Assembly: GCA_013398295.1 (NCBI GenBank) | Contig: VZSF01008169.1 | Coordinates: 682,001-746,000 of the forward strand | From: Chionis minor | Taxonomy: Eukaryota > Chordata > Aves > Charadriiformes > Chionididae | Length of the DNA stretch: 64,000 nucleotides | Reading direction: 5' to 3' | Shown: positions 51,901-64,000 of the stretch, one piece after another | Layout: every line of letters begins with the position of its first letter | Numbering within the stretch: position 1 is the stretch's first letter | The notes under the pieces: generated by a model | The model's database searches: none | Told to the model about the DNA's origin: nothing | What the model saw: only the letters and a program-made list of their open reading frames with translations | Program-made: the position numbers and the translations under genes

Positions 51901-53397
51901 CAGACAAAAACACCACAAAATGTAAAGAAGTCAGCAAATCATTTCCTTGTGTTAGCCATTAGGAGGTACAAAATACGACTGATTTTTAATGCATTCAACT
52001 GTGAGTGAAGCTTTTTTCCCCTTAAATAACTAATGTGCTCTGCCGTTGTAATGCATTGCTTTTACCACTCGGAAAATGAAGGAGGAATCGACCGCAATCA
52101 AACAGAAATGCCATTACAAGAGTTTTTTTGAGAATCTTCATTCTACCAGTTAGAAAATGAGTTCCTTGATGCTTCAGGATCTATTTTCTCAACGGCCTGT
52201 AGGGGGTTTCCAAGACCCCTTCGGGAAAGGGATGACCATTTCAATACAAAATGACTAATTCTTGACTCTGTCTTAGCGTCGTATTCAGGTCTAGGGATTC
52301 AACCAGGTAACTCCATGGTCTCCTGTTGCACTGGGAGGTTCTGGCATCCCTTTGATGTGCCACCTCTGACCTAATTTAAATTGGCAGGCACATACCAAAT
52401 TTAAAAAATAAATAAATAAAGATTTTAAACTCCTCTGGGCTGTAGAATTGCAGTCAGTAATGGAAGATACCATGCTGCATGATACATGTCAGACTGACCA
52501 TCTGTCAGGAGACTTACTTGTGGGATTTTCCTGGGGAAGTTTACAGAGGTGCTGGGATTTCTGACTGACTGCAGGTGTGTCTGTATTTAAAACTACAAGA
52601 ATGATAAATAAGCTGAGAGTGGCTGCAGTAACTTCCCAGCACCTAGAAACAGCTAGAAGGGTAGATTCAGAAATTACAAACAAATGAAATGCAATGCCTA
52701 CTATTTATTTATTTATTTATATTGCATCTGGGAGAAGACAGCTCTGGCTATAGACAAATGTTTATTTGAGGATCAAGTAACAGTGATTTAAGAAAATGTC
52801 ATCTTCAACTCACAACCGCCAGCCCACAATCAGAGGCTAACATCTTCTCAGCTACACGCAGTAGCTAAGTGAGCTCTTGACATCTCTGTCAATACAAGGT
52901 AAAATATGTCTGCGAATAATAGGCAGACTAAAATCACTCTATCTCTGGACAGCTGAAAGTTTCTAAATCACACCCTGCCTATCTCCTCTGGGAATATCTT
53001 TTGTCAATCAGTGACTTTACAAATTTCATTAGGAAGGAGGTGAACATTCTGACAAACAGCTCAGCACATCAGAAACACATTTTAAAAAATACTCCTTATT
53101 CCAGAAAACAAGTTTATAGCATGTAAACCTGAAAAATGCAAAAACAAGAATGCACAGCAACTCATTCATCATTGCCAAAACAACTGTGTTACACAATAGC
53201 ATGCAGGAGGACTTGATCACCACATCAGTGGAAGCAACAGACTTGTCATTAATCCCTGCGAAAAGATTAAAATAAGCACAAAGATAAAGGAATGTAACAT
53301 AAATCAAACTGCTGTATCTCTTTGATATCTGTAAGAGTAATAAGTGGTGATCAAGTAAAGTATGCCTGAGTTCTCAGTTCCCAGGTTAAGATGCCAA
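48911..53397. other. Intronic sequence, no gene seen
   Basis: The first 150 bp after the CR1 fragment are mildly GC-rich and unassigned. The rest is AT-rich unique DNA with a TTTA microsatellite at 52702-52720 and an AAAT run near 52405-52420. Open frames up to 138 codons (50649-51065, +) show no recognisable motif. Confidence 0.65.
52702..52720. repeat. TTTA tetranucleotide microsatellite
   Basis: TATTTATTTATTTATTTAT, four and a half uninterrupted units. Confidence 0.88.
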
Positions 53398-53649
53398 TAG
53401 TGGTCTGGTAGATAGCCATCACTTGGAGAGCAGCTGGGCATCAGGTCCACTTGTGGGAAGGTGGTGAGTGACCACCTTCACTTGACCTGGTTTCCCCCTT
53501 CCCTTTTTCCTTCCCTTGTTACACTGTCTTTATCTCAACCCTAGCGTTTTCTTGCTTTTGCTCGTCCTATGCTCCCCCCATCCCACCACGGGAGGGCAGG
53601 TTCTAAGTGGCTGGGTGATGTTTAGCTGCTGGCTGGGATCAACCCAGCA
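53398..53649 (+). mobile_element. 3' part of an endogenous retrovirus LTR
   Basis: Contains the block seen near the 3' end of a common avian LTR: ACACTGTCTTTATCTCAACC, CTTGCTTTTGCTCGTCC, CCCCCCATCCCACCACGGG, GGCTGGGTGATGTTTAGC, TGCTGGCTGGGATCAACCCAGCA. It closes in CA at 53649, as an LTR 3' end should. The upstream LTR part (promoter region) is missing or too diverged. From memory the family is widespread in birds, perhaps ERVK-like; the exact family is unsure. It lies antisense to ATRNL1. Confidence 0.7.
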
Positions 53650-56600
53650 CTGTCAGCTCACAGTTCTGCACAACCACTGACTTTCGCGACAGCAATCCTA
53701 AACTCATGCTTCAACCAGTACTTTCCCATGCTTGCTGTCCCTAAAATCAGATCTCTTTGCAATGAACCCACATATCCTGATTTAGTAAGTAAAAATCAAA
53801 TTTGGAGAATTAAGCTTTAGCTTAAAAATTTGGTTTTTTCAGTGCTTGACAGGAAGTTTATAAGTCTTCTGTATGCAATCAAGGAAAATCATCAAAAAGA
53901 TTAAATATGCCAAACAAAAAACACGTCAAAACCTTATGAAATCCCACAGCCACACAAACAATCTCTCTCTGGAAGTCAGGTCATGAGAAATGTTACTCTC
54001 AAGAGTTTCTTCTTTTTTTCTCCTATTAAATTAAAGGCATCTAAACACAGCATGACAATGACACTTTTCTTGAAGTCTTTTTCCAGGTTCTTTACCTAGG
54101 ACTATTCTAGTAGAAACAGATTATGAAAAACAAATGTTCCTATATAAGTTTCCTAGATTCATCTGAGTTTTTGGTTTTAATTTACAATTAATTATGCTAG
54201 AAGTCATACTTTATAATATAGGTCTAACCTACAACAAAGTAAAAAGAAAATTATATGCGTACACAATAACTAATAGCATACTGAAAAGTTTGCTTAGCAC
54301 ATTTTGCTTGGCAGTCAAAAAAATAATTGGAACAGTAATTAAAGATGTCTTTTGCCAAGTTCCTCAACTAACATTTTCTTGCAGCAATACACTTTTCTTT
54401 GTGTTAGTAATACAGGACTTATTTGGAATACACTTTGACTGGAGCGAAATTAAGTTCGTAACTAAGCCCAAGCACAGGCATTTTATTCACTCAGTATTCA
54501 GACTACCTTGAACGCTGTTCAATAAACAGCATTCACTAAAGGAAGGCAAATAAATTTTCAAATCACCTTTGGGGAAAGAGGTCATCTTAAAAAAAAGTGC
54601 TTATTTTAACTATTCTAAGAATTTCTCTGCAAAAAGCAATATGAAGCTTCTCTTGAATACCTTATTGTGCTATGATCTCTCTTCTTTATACTTCATATGT
54701 ACTAAGAAGCCCTCTACCTACTACTAATAAGAAATTCCAGCATTTTAGTTAATATGAAGTGGTTTTATTCTATAATAGGGTATTATATAAAAATGAGCAA
54801 TCAGTGTCATTATCTTTATTCAACACTTTAAAGGAAGGAAAAAAACCCCACACCACAACAAAAAACCACCACCAGTACTGCAAAATAGGACTCCTTGACA
54901 GCCCCCTCATTTGTCAAAACCTTTGGCTATTTCGTTTGTATAGGATAAACAAAATCATGTTTTCTGTCGGAATTTAGCACCATGTGTTTTTCTGAATAAT
55001 CTGAAATTAGAGCCTCTTATCAGAGTTTTATTATAAGCTTGTGACCCACTGTTTCTTAGAAACCAAGGTCCAAGCCAAACAGTGGAAGTGGATTTTATTT
55101 TTTTTTTAATTTAGTTCCATATTCTAGTATCCGAAGACAGTGTGAAGCATACCATACTCTCTTTTTCCCTGATCTCCAACACTGTTTTTATATAAAATGT
55201 CTTTATTCACATAGACTCCTGGGGCCTGTATCATAAGCCTCCAATCCATTGAATATCTGTTATTTATGTGAATAACAAAGTGCCTAGACTAAAAGATGCT
55301 TCTGATTTTTAATCACGCAGACTTAGTCACTGTGAAAAGAAGGCTTCTAGAACATAATATTTAACTGGATATAAAATCTTCTCTAAAATTTTAGGCATCT
55401 AATGATGGAAAACCCAAAGCCATGATCTTTAATGCACTGGTGAATTCCATAAATGCAATTCCCTACACAGTAAACATGAAAACAGCTAAACAGGGAAACC
55501 ATACAAAAACTCTGCATCCCAAATTGCCATGCCATTCTCTAAGAGTCAAAACTCCCCTCAATTAATGTTCATTCCTAACTCTGTTTTAGGAAGATGCAGA
55601 AGAAAATGCTTTTGCTGCTGTTTATACTGCTAGCTGAGGATACTACGTACATTTATGCTTTCTACATTTCTGTTGGTTTTTCCCTGCAGATGACAGTTAA
55701 AAGCTCTTCATCCTCATTCTCAGTCATACCTTACATAGGACTCTGGGCCCTGGAATATAAGATTTTGGATGAGAAAACCTTTCAACACAGAAATCCCATG
55801 TAGAAGATAAAAGATCAAATTTACAGCTGTCTACAGCAGTAGTAGAATTCACCTACTTACCTCTTTTCTGATATCAAGTTAAACACTGAATATCACTTTA
55901 ATGGTTCTGTTAGAAACTAACAAACCAAACTCTACATAGCAAAGGAGCTTATTTTTCACTCTTCTCCTTAGTTTCATACCAGGGCGGGTGCTGACCTCTA
56001 TGGACAACACTGGACAAAAGCATCCAAACTCCTGTTTGGCAGTCAGGATGAAATACACAGGAACGAACATTTTGAAAATGTCATTGCAAACAAGGGGTGC
56101 AGGAGCTGATCCCTACCACAACTTTCTAACTCTTATCATCCTGCTTGTGCTAAATGCAGCGCCAAGCCCGTATCCATGTGACACCAGAGGAGGACGTTCG
56201 CTTCGGTTAAGTCCTAAAAACACCAGGTGTAAGAAAGCTACAGGGCCCTGTTTTCCAACAACGAGCAGCTAATATTCTTGGTTTGTTAGGGTTATTTTGA
56301 CACTCAGTTTCTCTTACTACTTCTGTATGATATTCTCCTCTTGGGCCTGTGCTGTGTTCCAGGGATATGTGTGCACAGATCTGTCTACTGCAAAAATTGC
56401 TGCTGATATTGGCACCAACAGAAAAGCCTGAGAGAGATCAACAATTAAAACACAGCTTAAACCTGATCAAAAACTATGAGACTCCTATTAGTACTAACTG
56501 GACTCGTGGCTGAACACATCGCAGCTTCCCCGTTTTGAAAATTTAGATGCAAGAGAGGAACTTTTTTTAAAAAATGCAGAAAATTGTGGGGTTTTTTAAA

Positions 56601-59228
56601 GTCTCTTAGAAATAACCTATACACCAGTTATTACAAAACTAAACACTGTACTCGACCTTGTTTTTAATTTACGTGACTCCAATAAGCAATTTTATACAAC
56701 TACCAGACTTAATGGCAGTGAAGACTGACAATTGCTTGAGAGCCAAAATTTAGATGTTCTATTTCAAATTTTTGCCTTCTTCATATGATCATTTTATACA
56801 GACACGTAATTTTTTATATTAATTTAGACTGTGAACATCTTTCTTCTGAATAATACATGATACAAGCAAAACATCAGATCATTGCTCACTGACGATTAAT
56901 AGCTCAGAACAGCAGCTTTTGTGCTATTAAAACCAACTATTACTAGAGGCTAATAAAAACCATGCTTTTCAACATGTGCCACCACTTCATGGTCACAGCA
57001 GCAAAAAATTTAATGCAAATAAAGAAACGAATACACCAGTTAAACTTTTTTTTTTAAATCTTGTTCCAACTACAAGCATATGATTTTCTAGGGGTTATAT
57101 AAAATGATCACTTCTAACATGTAGCTTTATGGAGCTCAGGTATTGTTTCCTTGATTATCACAGCTTATAATTCCTACATATTTTCATCAAAATGACAGTC
57201 TGTACGACTGTTCCCCACAGAGAACTGCTATTAACAGATGTTGGAAGTGATAACCAGTGATGGATATCAGAGGCTGGGAAAGCTTCAAGGGCAGGTTACC
57301 AAATAAGATTTCAGTACTAAAGCATTAGGCTTTCAGCTTTGGAAGTTTGACACCCTGGAAGTCTGTGAGTTTGACACCTAAATTCCCTGAAAAGCAAACA
57401 ATTTCGTCTGACTACTGAAGGTTTAGTCTACCATTCACTAAGGAGGTGTAGTTTTCTATCAACTGATTGTCAGGATGGAAATGATCCTGAGTACATAATT
57501 GTAAATTCTTATGCAAAATGGGGACGCTGCTTTCAGCACTTTGATTTTGAACAATATTAACTGTAGTTCACGTGCTCTCAGCTGATATTAGTGCTGGCCT
57601 TATACATGGATATAGTCTAAGCACACTATGCACAAGAATTCAGCCAACATGCACAGAACGCCCCATTTCAGAGAACAAAATCAGTTCAGGCAATAGGTGC
57701 TTTGATGGTTAGTTCATCAAGAAGAGGAGATAGGTGCATGCAGGTAAAAACTATCAGAAGCCTCAGTCTTCTGGAAAAAGTTTACTTAAGTCATTGATTC
57801 AAAAGCCAGCATGCGTCTCATTTAGGTCAGGTCTAAAAGCACGGGCAAAACCAGGGATATAACCATAAAACCTTATAATAAAGGCACAAAAGAAAGATCA
57901 GAGAACTACAAAAATTAGCACAAGCATTTATGCTAAGAACTGTAGCAAACAATCAGTTAAGGGGTTTCTGTTGTGGATTGGAGGTTTTAGGGCCTTTTTT
58001 TGGGGGCGGGGGGGTTGGTGTGGTTTTTTGGCTCTTCTTGTTCTCTTTGATTTGGCTACATAATGTTTGACAGAGGTGCACAACAGTCATCAAATGCTCT
58101 TTTGGATCTCACAGTATGAAGTCCGTAAGTCTACCGTGTGACCCTCTGACAGCCATTAGTTGATAATCCATCCAGCATTTACAACTTTTCAGTCCACTGA
58201 GTATGCTTTGGGGGAAAAAAGCTTTGCCACATGGCCACCTGTTTAAGAAATCCAGAACACAGTAAATAACGGAGAAAAAAAAAATCCACAACAAAAAGCA
58301 ATTTGAATTCTACACAGAAATGGACTGGTTGCCAGACCTCAAAATAACAGTGTAAGTAACTTCCTTAGAAGCATATCATGTAAATCAGTGCACTTGCCTT
58401 AGCTTTGGATTTTGAAAGGCGTTAGTGTTAGAGTGCTTCATGCTACAACCCAGAGAAAGCATGGAGAACTGCAGCATAACAGAAAAGCTATAGGGAATCC
58501 AAAGACTGTATCAGCCCTTCTACAGCAGGAGTCAGAGCAAAACTGATGGAGTTGCAGAGCCACTCACAGTTAGCAGCATATCTCCTCCCTGCCCAGCTTT
58601 GTGAATTCCATTTTGTAAAGGACACAGAATTAAACTGAAGTGGGTAAAAAAAAAAGATAAAGAGTATCTTACTGAAGCAGTGAAGTAATTATCGTACGAA
58701 GCTCCCCACGCTACTTGTACAACACATGGTTTTTGCATGCGTTTCTAAGGAAACATTGGATACAATCATAAATCGTGATAGTGAAAGGAGCCAAAGAAAA
58801 GTTAGAGCTAGAAAAATATAGCATGAATACTCATACCAGCTGAGGTCAACTCATAATCAACCCTGTAAAAAAAAAAATATTTGCTTGGATCAAGGTATTA
58901 TGAGACATTATTCTAACTTTGCATACTGAAGATCTTCAACCAGCCAATGAATATGAAGGCAATGAAGTTATCCCTTGTAAATCACTGTTTAAACACTTGA
59001 CAAGACAGGAGCTTAGTGGTAACGTAAATATAAATTTGAAGAATTCTTGCAAGGTTTTCAGAGCTAGGCATTATCCTCCCTCAAGACTGATGGGTGGAAC
59101 CAAAATGCAATCAGCCTAAAGCTCCTACACAAATCTATTACAGATGCTGTATTCCTGTAAAATGACAGGACATAAAGAAGTTTCAAAATGCCTGGTCTTT
59201 AATGGCTCAGCATATGGCACTGTTTTCA
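53650..59228. other. Intronic sequence, no gene seen
   Basis: AT-rich unique sequence. A G-rich stretch TTTTTTTGGGGGCGGGGGGG lies near 57996-58015. Open frames up to 105 codons (54194-54511, +) have no domain I know. Confidence 0.65.
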
Positions 59229-59405
59229 AGTCACAGAATGGCTGAGGTTCAAGGGGACCCCTGGACATCCCCTGCTCAGGTAGTGCCACCTAGAGCCAGT
59301 TGCCCAGGATGGTACCCAGAAGGCTTCTGAATATCTCCAGGGAGGGAGGCTCCACAACCTCTCTGGGTAATCTGCTCCAGTGCTCAGTCATGCTCATAGT
59401 AAAAG
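59229..59405 (-). mobile_element. CR1 LINE 3' region, minus strand
   Basis: The + strand reads GTCACAGAATGGCTGAGG, TTCAAGGGGACCCCTGGAC, CCAGTTGCCCAGGATGG, GAATATCTCCAGGGAGG, CCACAACCTCTCTGGG, CTGCTCCAGTGCTCAGTCA. This is the reverse complement of a CR1 tail, 5'-truncated near 59405. It belongs to a subfamily different from the young copies. Same orientation as the host gene. Confidence 0.9.
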
Positions 59406-60844
59406 ATTAGCACACTAAAACGTCCTTTTCAAAAGCAGAATATAAATTTCACCTAAGACAAAACAACTATCACTTTCCTGCTGCTCAGAGTGCTGGCACG
59501 AACTACCTTCAACAACTAGAAACGACTAGAATACTTCAGCATGTTGTTAAAGCAAACAAATTCCTCGATTGTACAGCCATTTTGTGACAGCCCTGAACAG
59601 TAACCAACACGTCTCTCAGACACTGGTCAGCAGTGGGACTTTCCCAACAGACACCATCTTCAAATCCCATTCTAGCTGAAATTATTTACAAAGGCCAGGA
59701 CTGCTGCAAAATCTGTTTGTAAAGTTCTGAAGAAAAAAGAACAAAACTATTTCAGGTTACTGAAAAAAAATCCCTGGATGAAGTTTTAAATGTAGGACTT
59801 TATTTCTCCTTCCAATAACTATTTCTCAAGCCAGCAGCATCATACAGTTCTTAGTACTACGATATATTGGTTTCCAGGTGTTTTGAGACTAAAACTCAAA
59901 TATAATGTTATTGTGCTATGATATTTACTAAATGAAATTATTCTTAGGGAAAATAATTTTTTCTACTTTTAAGTTTACTGCCACAAATACAGTCATAAAA
60001 TATTCATATTCAGAATACTTAGGTTGATTCTTCTCTACACCTGCCCCATTGCAATCCCAAACTACAGGTAATTTAAAAACAAGGTAGTGATAGTGTTGAA
60101 GTGAAAAATTAAAACTGCTGTTTTCTGTTCCCTCATTGCTTGTATAACTTTTTGAAACTTAGAAAAATATGTCTAAAGGGAAATTACCAGGTACCTTTCT
60201 ATCAACAAAGTAGGCAATGGCATATTTTAGTTCAAAAAAGAAACAGAACATTAAATTGTTTTCCTTGACACACTATGAACTTTTTTCATTATGAAAAGAC
60301 AGGCTGCTTTCTGTAATGTGTGAAATTACGTAATTTGCTATATTACAATTTAATGTACAAATACTGTGCACTGTGTATGCATACACACACATATATATAC
60401 ATGCCTGTATTTATATTCTGAGTATGGCTGGGGAGCAAGCAAAAAGACATTGACCTGGGCACTGTGGGTTACCTTGTACTCTCTAGATGAGAGAGGAAAC
60501 TGGTTCTCCCCTGGATTCAAATGAAAACTACAAGTTTTGTAAAAACTATTGGGAGCAGCAGTCAGGGTTGAGAGAGAAGATGACAAGAAGCAGAAAACCT
60601 GAAGCAAGAGTAGAAACTAGGAGATGCTTCAGAAAGGAAAAGGCCAATCTGTATCAAAGAGCAGAAACAAAACAAAGCTGAGAGGAGAAAAAAGAGACTT
60701 TCCTAAGATCTATTGTGGATTGTACGGAGTCTGATTCAGCTTGGACACAGCAATAAATTATTGGATTGGAAAGAAAACTGGGAAAGACAGACACCCACCT
60801 TGACATTATCTGGTAGCAAAAGGTAGATCTGTTTCCATTTTTTC

Positions 60845-60918
60845 TTTAGTACTCCTCCCCTAGTTTTAGTATACCTCCCCTAGTCTTCTTTAGTACACCT
60901 TCCCTAGTTTTCCACAGA
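60845..60918. repeat. Degenerate tandem repeat, 3 units
   Basis: Three consecutive units of the type TTTAGTAC(T/A)CCTCCCCTAG, with spacing of about 20-25 bp and small insertions. Confidence 0.75.
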
Positions 60919-63210
60919 TAATCTTGTACAAGTTGATTTTTGTGTTCTAATAAATTGGACTACAGATTACTTCAAAGTAATTGCAGGGTTTCTTAGACAT
61001 TCTGCCTACTAAAAAACCCATTCTAATGAACACATGCTCCCTGTAAGTGAAACTGATTTTTTTTTTCCCCCCCAAATATCTAAGCACACTGATCGTCCTA
61101 TAGGAACACGACTCCATTCTTGATGATGCCCACGGTAGCTTTTAACAGTATGTCGTTTGGAGAGACAGGGAAGGAAGGAAAGGAAATCAGCATCAGTTCC
61201 TCCATGAACTGTCACAACAAAAACACGTTACAAAGTTTGCTTCTGCTGAAGAGGTAAAAATGTTAGAAACAGTGTTAGAGAAAAGCAATCTCTAAATCTA
61301 CCCAGCAGACATCTTTCAAAGTTCAGTAGAACCTAAAAACTAAGGAGACCACTTTCAATTAGCTGCCGTGATGAGTTTAACATCTTTCACATGTCTCTCT
61401 CTCACAGACACCAGAAGTAATGACTTCTGCCATCCTCAGCCCCTTCTTTCAAAAGCCCCACATCTCAAATGTCAGTCACTCAGCAGAATAATCACATTCT
61501 TTGAGCAGCAAGATTTGAACAGCAGGGATTTCCCCCCTGTTACTGAAGATATACCTCAGGTATCAACAAGTCGCTAATAAGTTTTATTCTTTCTTCTTTT
61601 AACCAACAGAAATAATCACAAATATATCTAGGCAACTATTTTATTGCTGGGCTCAACTTCACCTACGTGAACATAATTTAAAGCTAGTCCAACAACTTAG
61701 TCTTTTATTGATGCGCATCTGTTTTTTTAAATCTCTTGAGGCACTTGCTATAGATTTATGTAAGCGGGACGGCTAATGTGTAGATGCCTAAACTCATGTG
61801 GAATGAATTCAGGGAGTAGTATGCATAGATGTATGCGCATACACACATATGTATAAATATAGGTGAAAAGTACTGACTTACACCATGTGCAAAAGGAGCA
61901 GACACTGCACAAGGCAAGCTTTTAGAGAGACAGATGCTTTAGAAGAATAGCAGAAAAAGCTGAGATTTATTCTGTCCTTCACACTCTATGTACTGGAGGA
62001 ACAAAAAAAAGGCACCGAGACCTCTCACCTGGCTGCAGAGGATGCTACGTGGTGTACACTCACTACAAACATGTTCGCTTTTACTAATAGTTTGAAGATA
62101 TGGTAAAAAAATTAAATGTTTCCAGTAAACAATTAACGTCACATTTTCAAACAGAATGATTACAAGTCAAACGTGGGGGGAAGCTGTTGCCTTTAACATT
62201 GAAAATGTCCAACTGCATGATAGAAGAGAAGGAGATAGATCTATAAAGGAAAGAGAAACGCTACAGATTTGCTTACAAAAATGTCACCCATACAGCCCGT
62301 CTGGTAGGAGGCTTTTACAGAATGGTCATCAGCATCTGGAACACCATGCCTTTTCAGCCTGCTTAGAGAGTGGCGCAAGTTAAAACACAATGTTCCTGCT
62401 GCGCTGGTACTCATAGTTTTACTCCTACTGCAAAAGCAACAGCAATGGTAATACAATTACGGGAAAACTGAATGCTGTTTGGGATGTTATCAGTTCATGA
62501 AAAAAATGGCAATACAGCAAAGTGCTTACGTTATCCTATTATTAAATACATTACATATTCACAGTGTGTGTCACAAGTTACTGTAAAGAATTCTCTCCTG
62601 GCATCTCATACATTTTAAGAATAATTTTTAAAAATACCGTGCATAAAGAAAATTACAAGATGATAAGCAGCTAGAGTAATTTTTTTAAACATTGACAACT
62701 AGAGATGATTAATAAGTTTGAAAATAATGCTAAAAAACGCTGCCAAGATTACACAAAATTGTTCCAAGCATCTCCCATCCAGTTTCATCCTGTTACTTTA
62801 TGCTGCAGTCTGTAGTACACATATAACTTTTTCTTCCTAGAATGTCTATAAAAACACCACACGTCCCAGACATGCAGTGTATGACAGAACAAGACCTTGA
62901 AGAAAACATAACGCTAAGAGAAACTCCCAAGACAGCAAGTCAGTATTTGTTCCCATCTAGAGTCAGAGCTCTTTTATTTCCAAAATCCATCAATATTTAA
63001 TGATGAATTTTCTATTACTGAATGTTCATATTCATGCCTTCAAAAGCGTATCTCAAATACATCTGCAAAAATACCTGCAATAACAACAGTGCTACAGATT
63101 CCAAAATAAGTAATATGTAACACTTAGGAAAATCTTCATTAAGCACTCCTAGTATGGCAAATACGCATAGTAATTTTGCTATGCACAGATTAAACACAGA
63201 TTATTCTCTT

Positions 63211-63254
63211 ATATAATTGGAATACTTTTTTTTTATACTCATATAATTGGAATA
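63211..63254. repeat. Direct duplication, 30-bp spacing
   Basis: ATATAATTGGAATA is present at 63211-63224 and 63241-63254, with weaker similarity around it (CTCTT/ACTC before, CTTT/TCTTT after). Confidence 0.8.
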
Positions 63255-63295
63255 TCTTTACTCAATACCTCTCTGCATCCTAGATCTCAGACTCC

Positions 63296-63655
63296 AAGAA
63301 TCTTTTGAAAATTAGGACTGGAGAAGAACATGCGGAATCACCTGGTCCACTGCCCTTTTCCAAAGCGAGACACATTTGAAATTTTTTAAAATACAACCTA
63401 GGTGATAATGCGTATTTCATAACATCTTTAGGCAATCTATTTCACAGTTTAACCCACAGAAAGTTTTCCGTGTATTCCACCTTAATCTTTCTTGTTGCAA
63501 CCTAATTCCGTTACTTCTTCCTCAACCGAAGTGGGAAAAGGCCCTTTATCATCATTCTCTCTTCAGCTTCCTTTCACATATTTGAAGCCTGTTATTATGC
63601 CTCCATCTTTTCTTTGTCCTTCTTTTTAGGTTTGTCACATTTACTCAGCCTGCAT
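63296..63655 (-). mobile_element. Ancient CR1-type LINE remnant
   Basis: A highly diverged CR1 in reverse orientation. Landmarks on the + strand are CCTGGTCCACTGCCC, ATCTTTAGGCAATCTATTTC, GAAAGTTTTCCGTG, TTCCACCTTAATC, TTCTTGTTGCAACC, CCGTTACTTCTTCC, TTTGAAGCCTGTTATTATGCC. These match, with many substitutions, the order of an old CR1-L-like tail. The 3' tail motif is eroded. Confidence 0.72.
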
Positions 63656-64000
63656 CATACCAGGATACAAAGTGAGTCCTTAGATTTGTTTTAAAGCTAT
63701 TGAACTGACAGCAATTATAGTGAGCGAAAATCCAGAAAAGTCAATTTTTTCATGCATTCTTTAATCACAACTATTCAAAACCTTCTGAAACATGAATTAT
63801 ATCTTTTTCCTATAACAACTGTTACTCATCTCATAGTAATTTGATAGCATAACGCTATGCAATAGCACTACAAATGAATCCGTTATCTGATGACAGTTGT
63901 AAAGGCATCATTACCCCCCAGACTAGAATGAGGAAAATAGTTATAACTGCACAGTTTTGCATTCCCAGACAAAGGTCAGAACAGAATTGATCATTCAGGA
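63656..64000. other. Intronic sequence at window edge
   Basis: About 345 bp of AT-rich sequence after the old CR1 remnant. Nothing recognised. Confidence 0.6.

Larger units (their letters stand above)
59406..63295. other. Intronic sequence, no gene seen
   Basis: AT-rich. It includes alternating purine-pyrimidine palindromes at 60372-60387 and 61830-61843, a degenerate tandem at 60845-60918 and a 30-bp-spaced duplication at 63211-63254. No gene or repeat family recognised. Confidence 0.65.
40295..64000 (-). other. ATRNL1: Intron upstream of the ATRNL1 exon (partial)
   Basis: The region to the right of the exon should be the preceding intron, open at the window edge. The previous exon should encode another laminin-EGF piece ending in a GDPTNGG-type motif and an Ala-Cys junction. 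I found no such coding block on the minus strand. The contents are CR1 copies, one LTR fragment and AT-rich unique sequence. Confidence 0.68.

Noticed and set aside
1..64000. tRNA, rRNA, CRISPR arrays, prokaryotic operons or a phage
   Set aside because: No cloverleaf-type sequence, no regularly spaced repeats with unique spacers and no dense coding; the window is vertebrate intron.

Overview
This is vertebrate nuclear DNA, almost certainly from a bird. It is AT-rich, full of stop codons in every frame, and has no operons or dense gene packing. The strongest taxonomic sign is a set of 5'-truncated CR1 LINEs that end in the typical avian 3' tail (ATTCTATG repeats), plus two avian-type endogenous retrovirus LTRs. 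I saw no mammalian Alu, L1 or B1 copies.

The only coding sequence I can support is one 94-bp internal exon on the minus strand (40201-40294). It has a good acceptor and a GTGAGT donor, and encodes a cysteine-rich laminin-type EGF segment (CTCSGHANIC ... TTKGIKGDQC). This matches the attractin family, and from recalled family sequences it is closer to attractin-like 1 (ATRNL1) than to attractin (ATRN). The rest of the window then reads as parts of two very long introns: at least 23.7 kb upstream (40295-64000) and at least 40.2 kb downstream (1-40200). Introns this long also fit ATRNL1.

Layout along the + strand: 1-4.9 kb unique intron; 4.94-5.45 kb young CR1 with a 4 x 20-bp tandem at its 5' end; 5.45-12.4 kb unique; 12.4-13.5 kb a GC-richer block holding a second near-identical CR1 and a third older CR1 tail; 13.5-22.6 kb unique; a short CR1 at 22.6 kb; a probable solo LTR at about 26.07-26.84 kb; unique sequence with a GC-rich island at 30.04-30.42 kb; the exon at 40.2 kb; two back-to-back CR1s at 44.2-44.6 kb; an old CR1 at 48.7 kb; the 3' part of another LTR at 53.4-53.65 kb; a CR1 at 59.2 kb; and an ancient CR1 remnant at 63.3-63.65 kb.

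I found no convincing new biological system. The items most worth a second look are the exon itself, the tandem array at a CR1 5' junction, the 97%-identical direct CR1 pair, the outward-facing CR1 pair, the antisense orientation of both LTRs, and a few GC-rich or open-frame islands I cannot classify. I ran no alignments or database searches. All family assignments come from reading the sequence and from memory.
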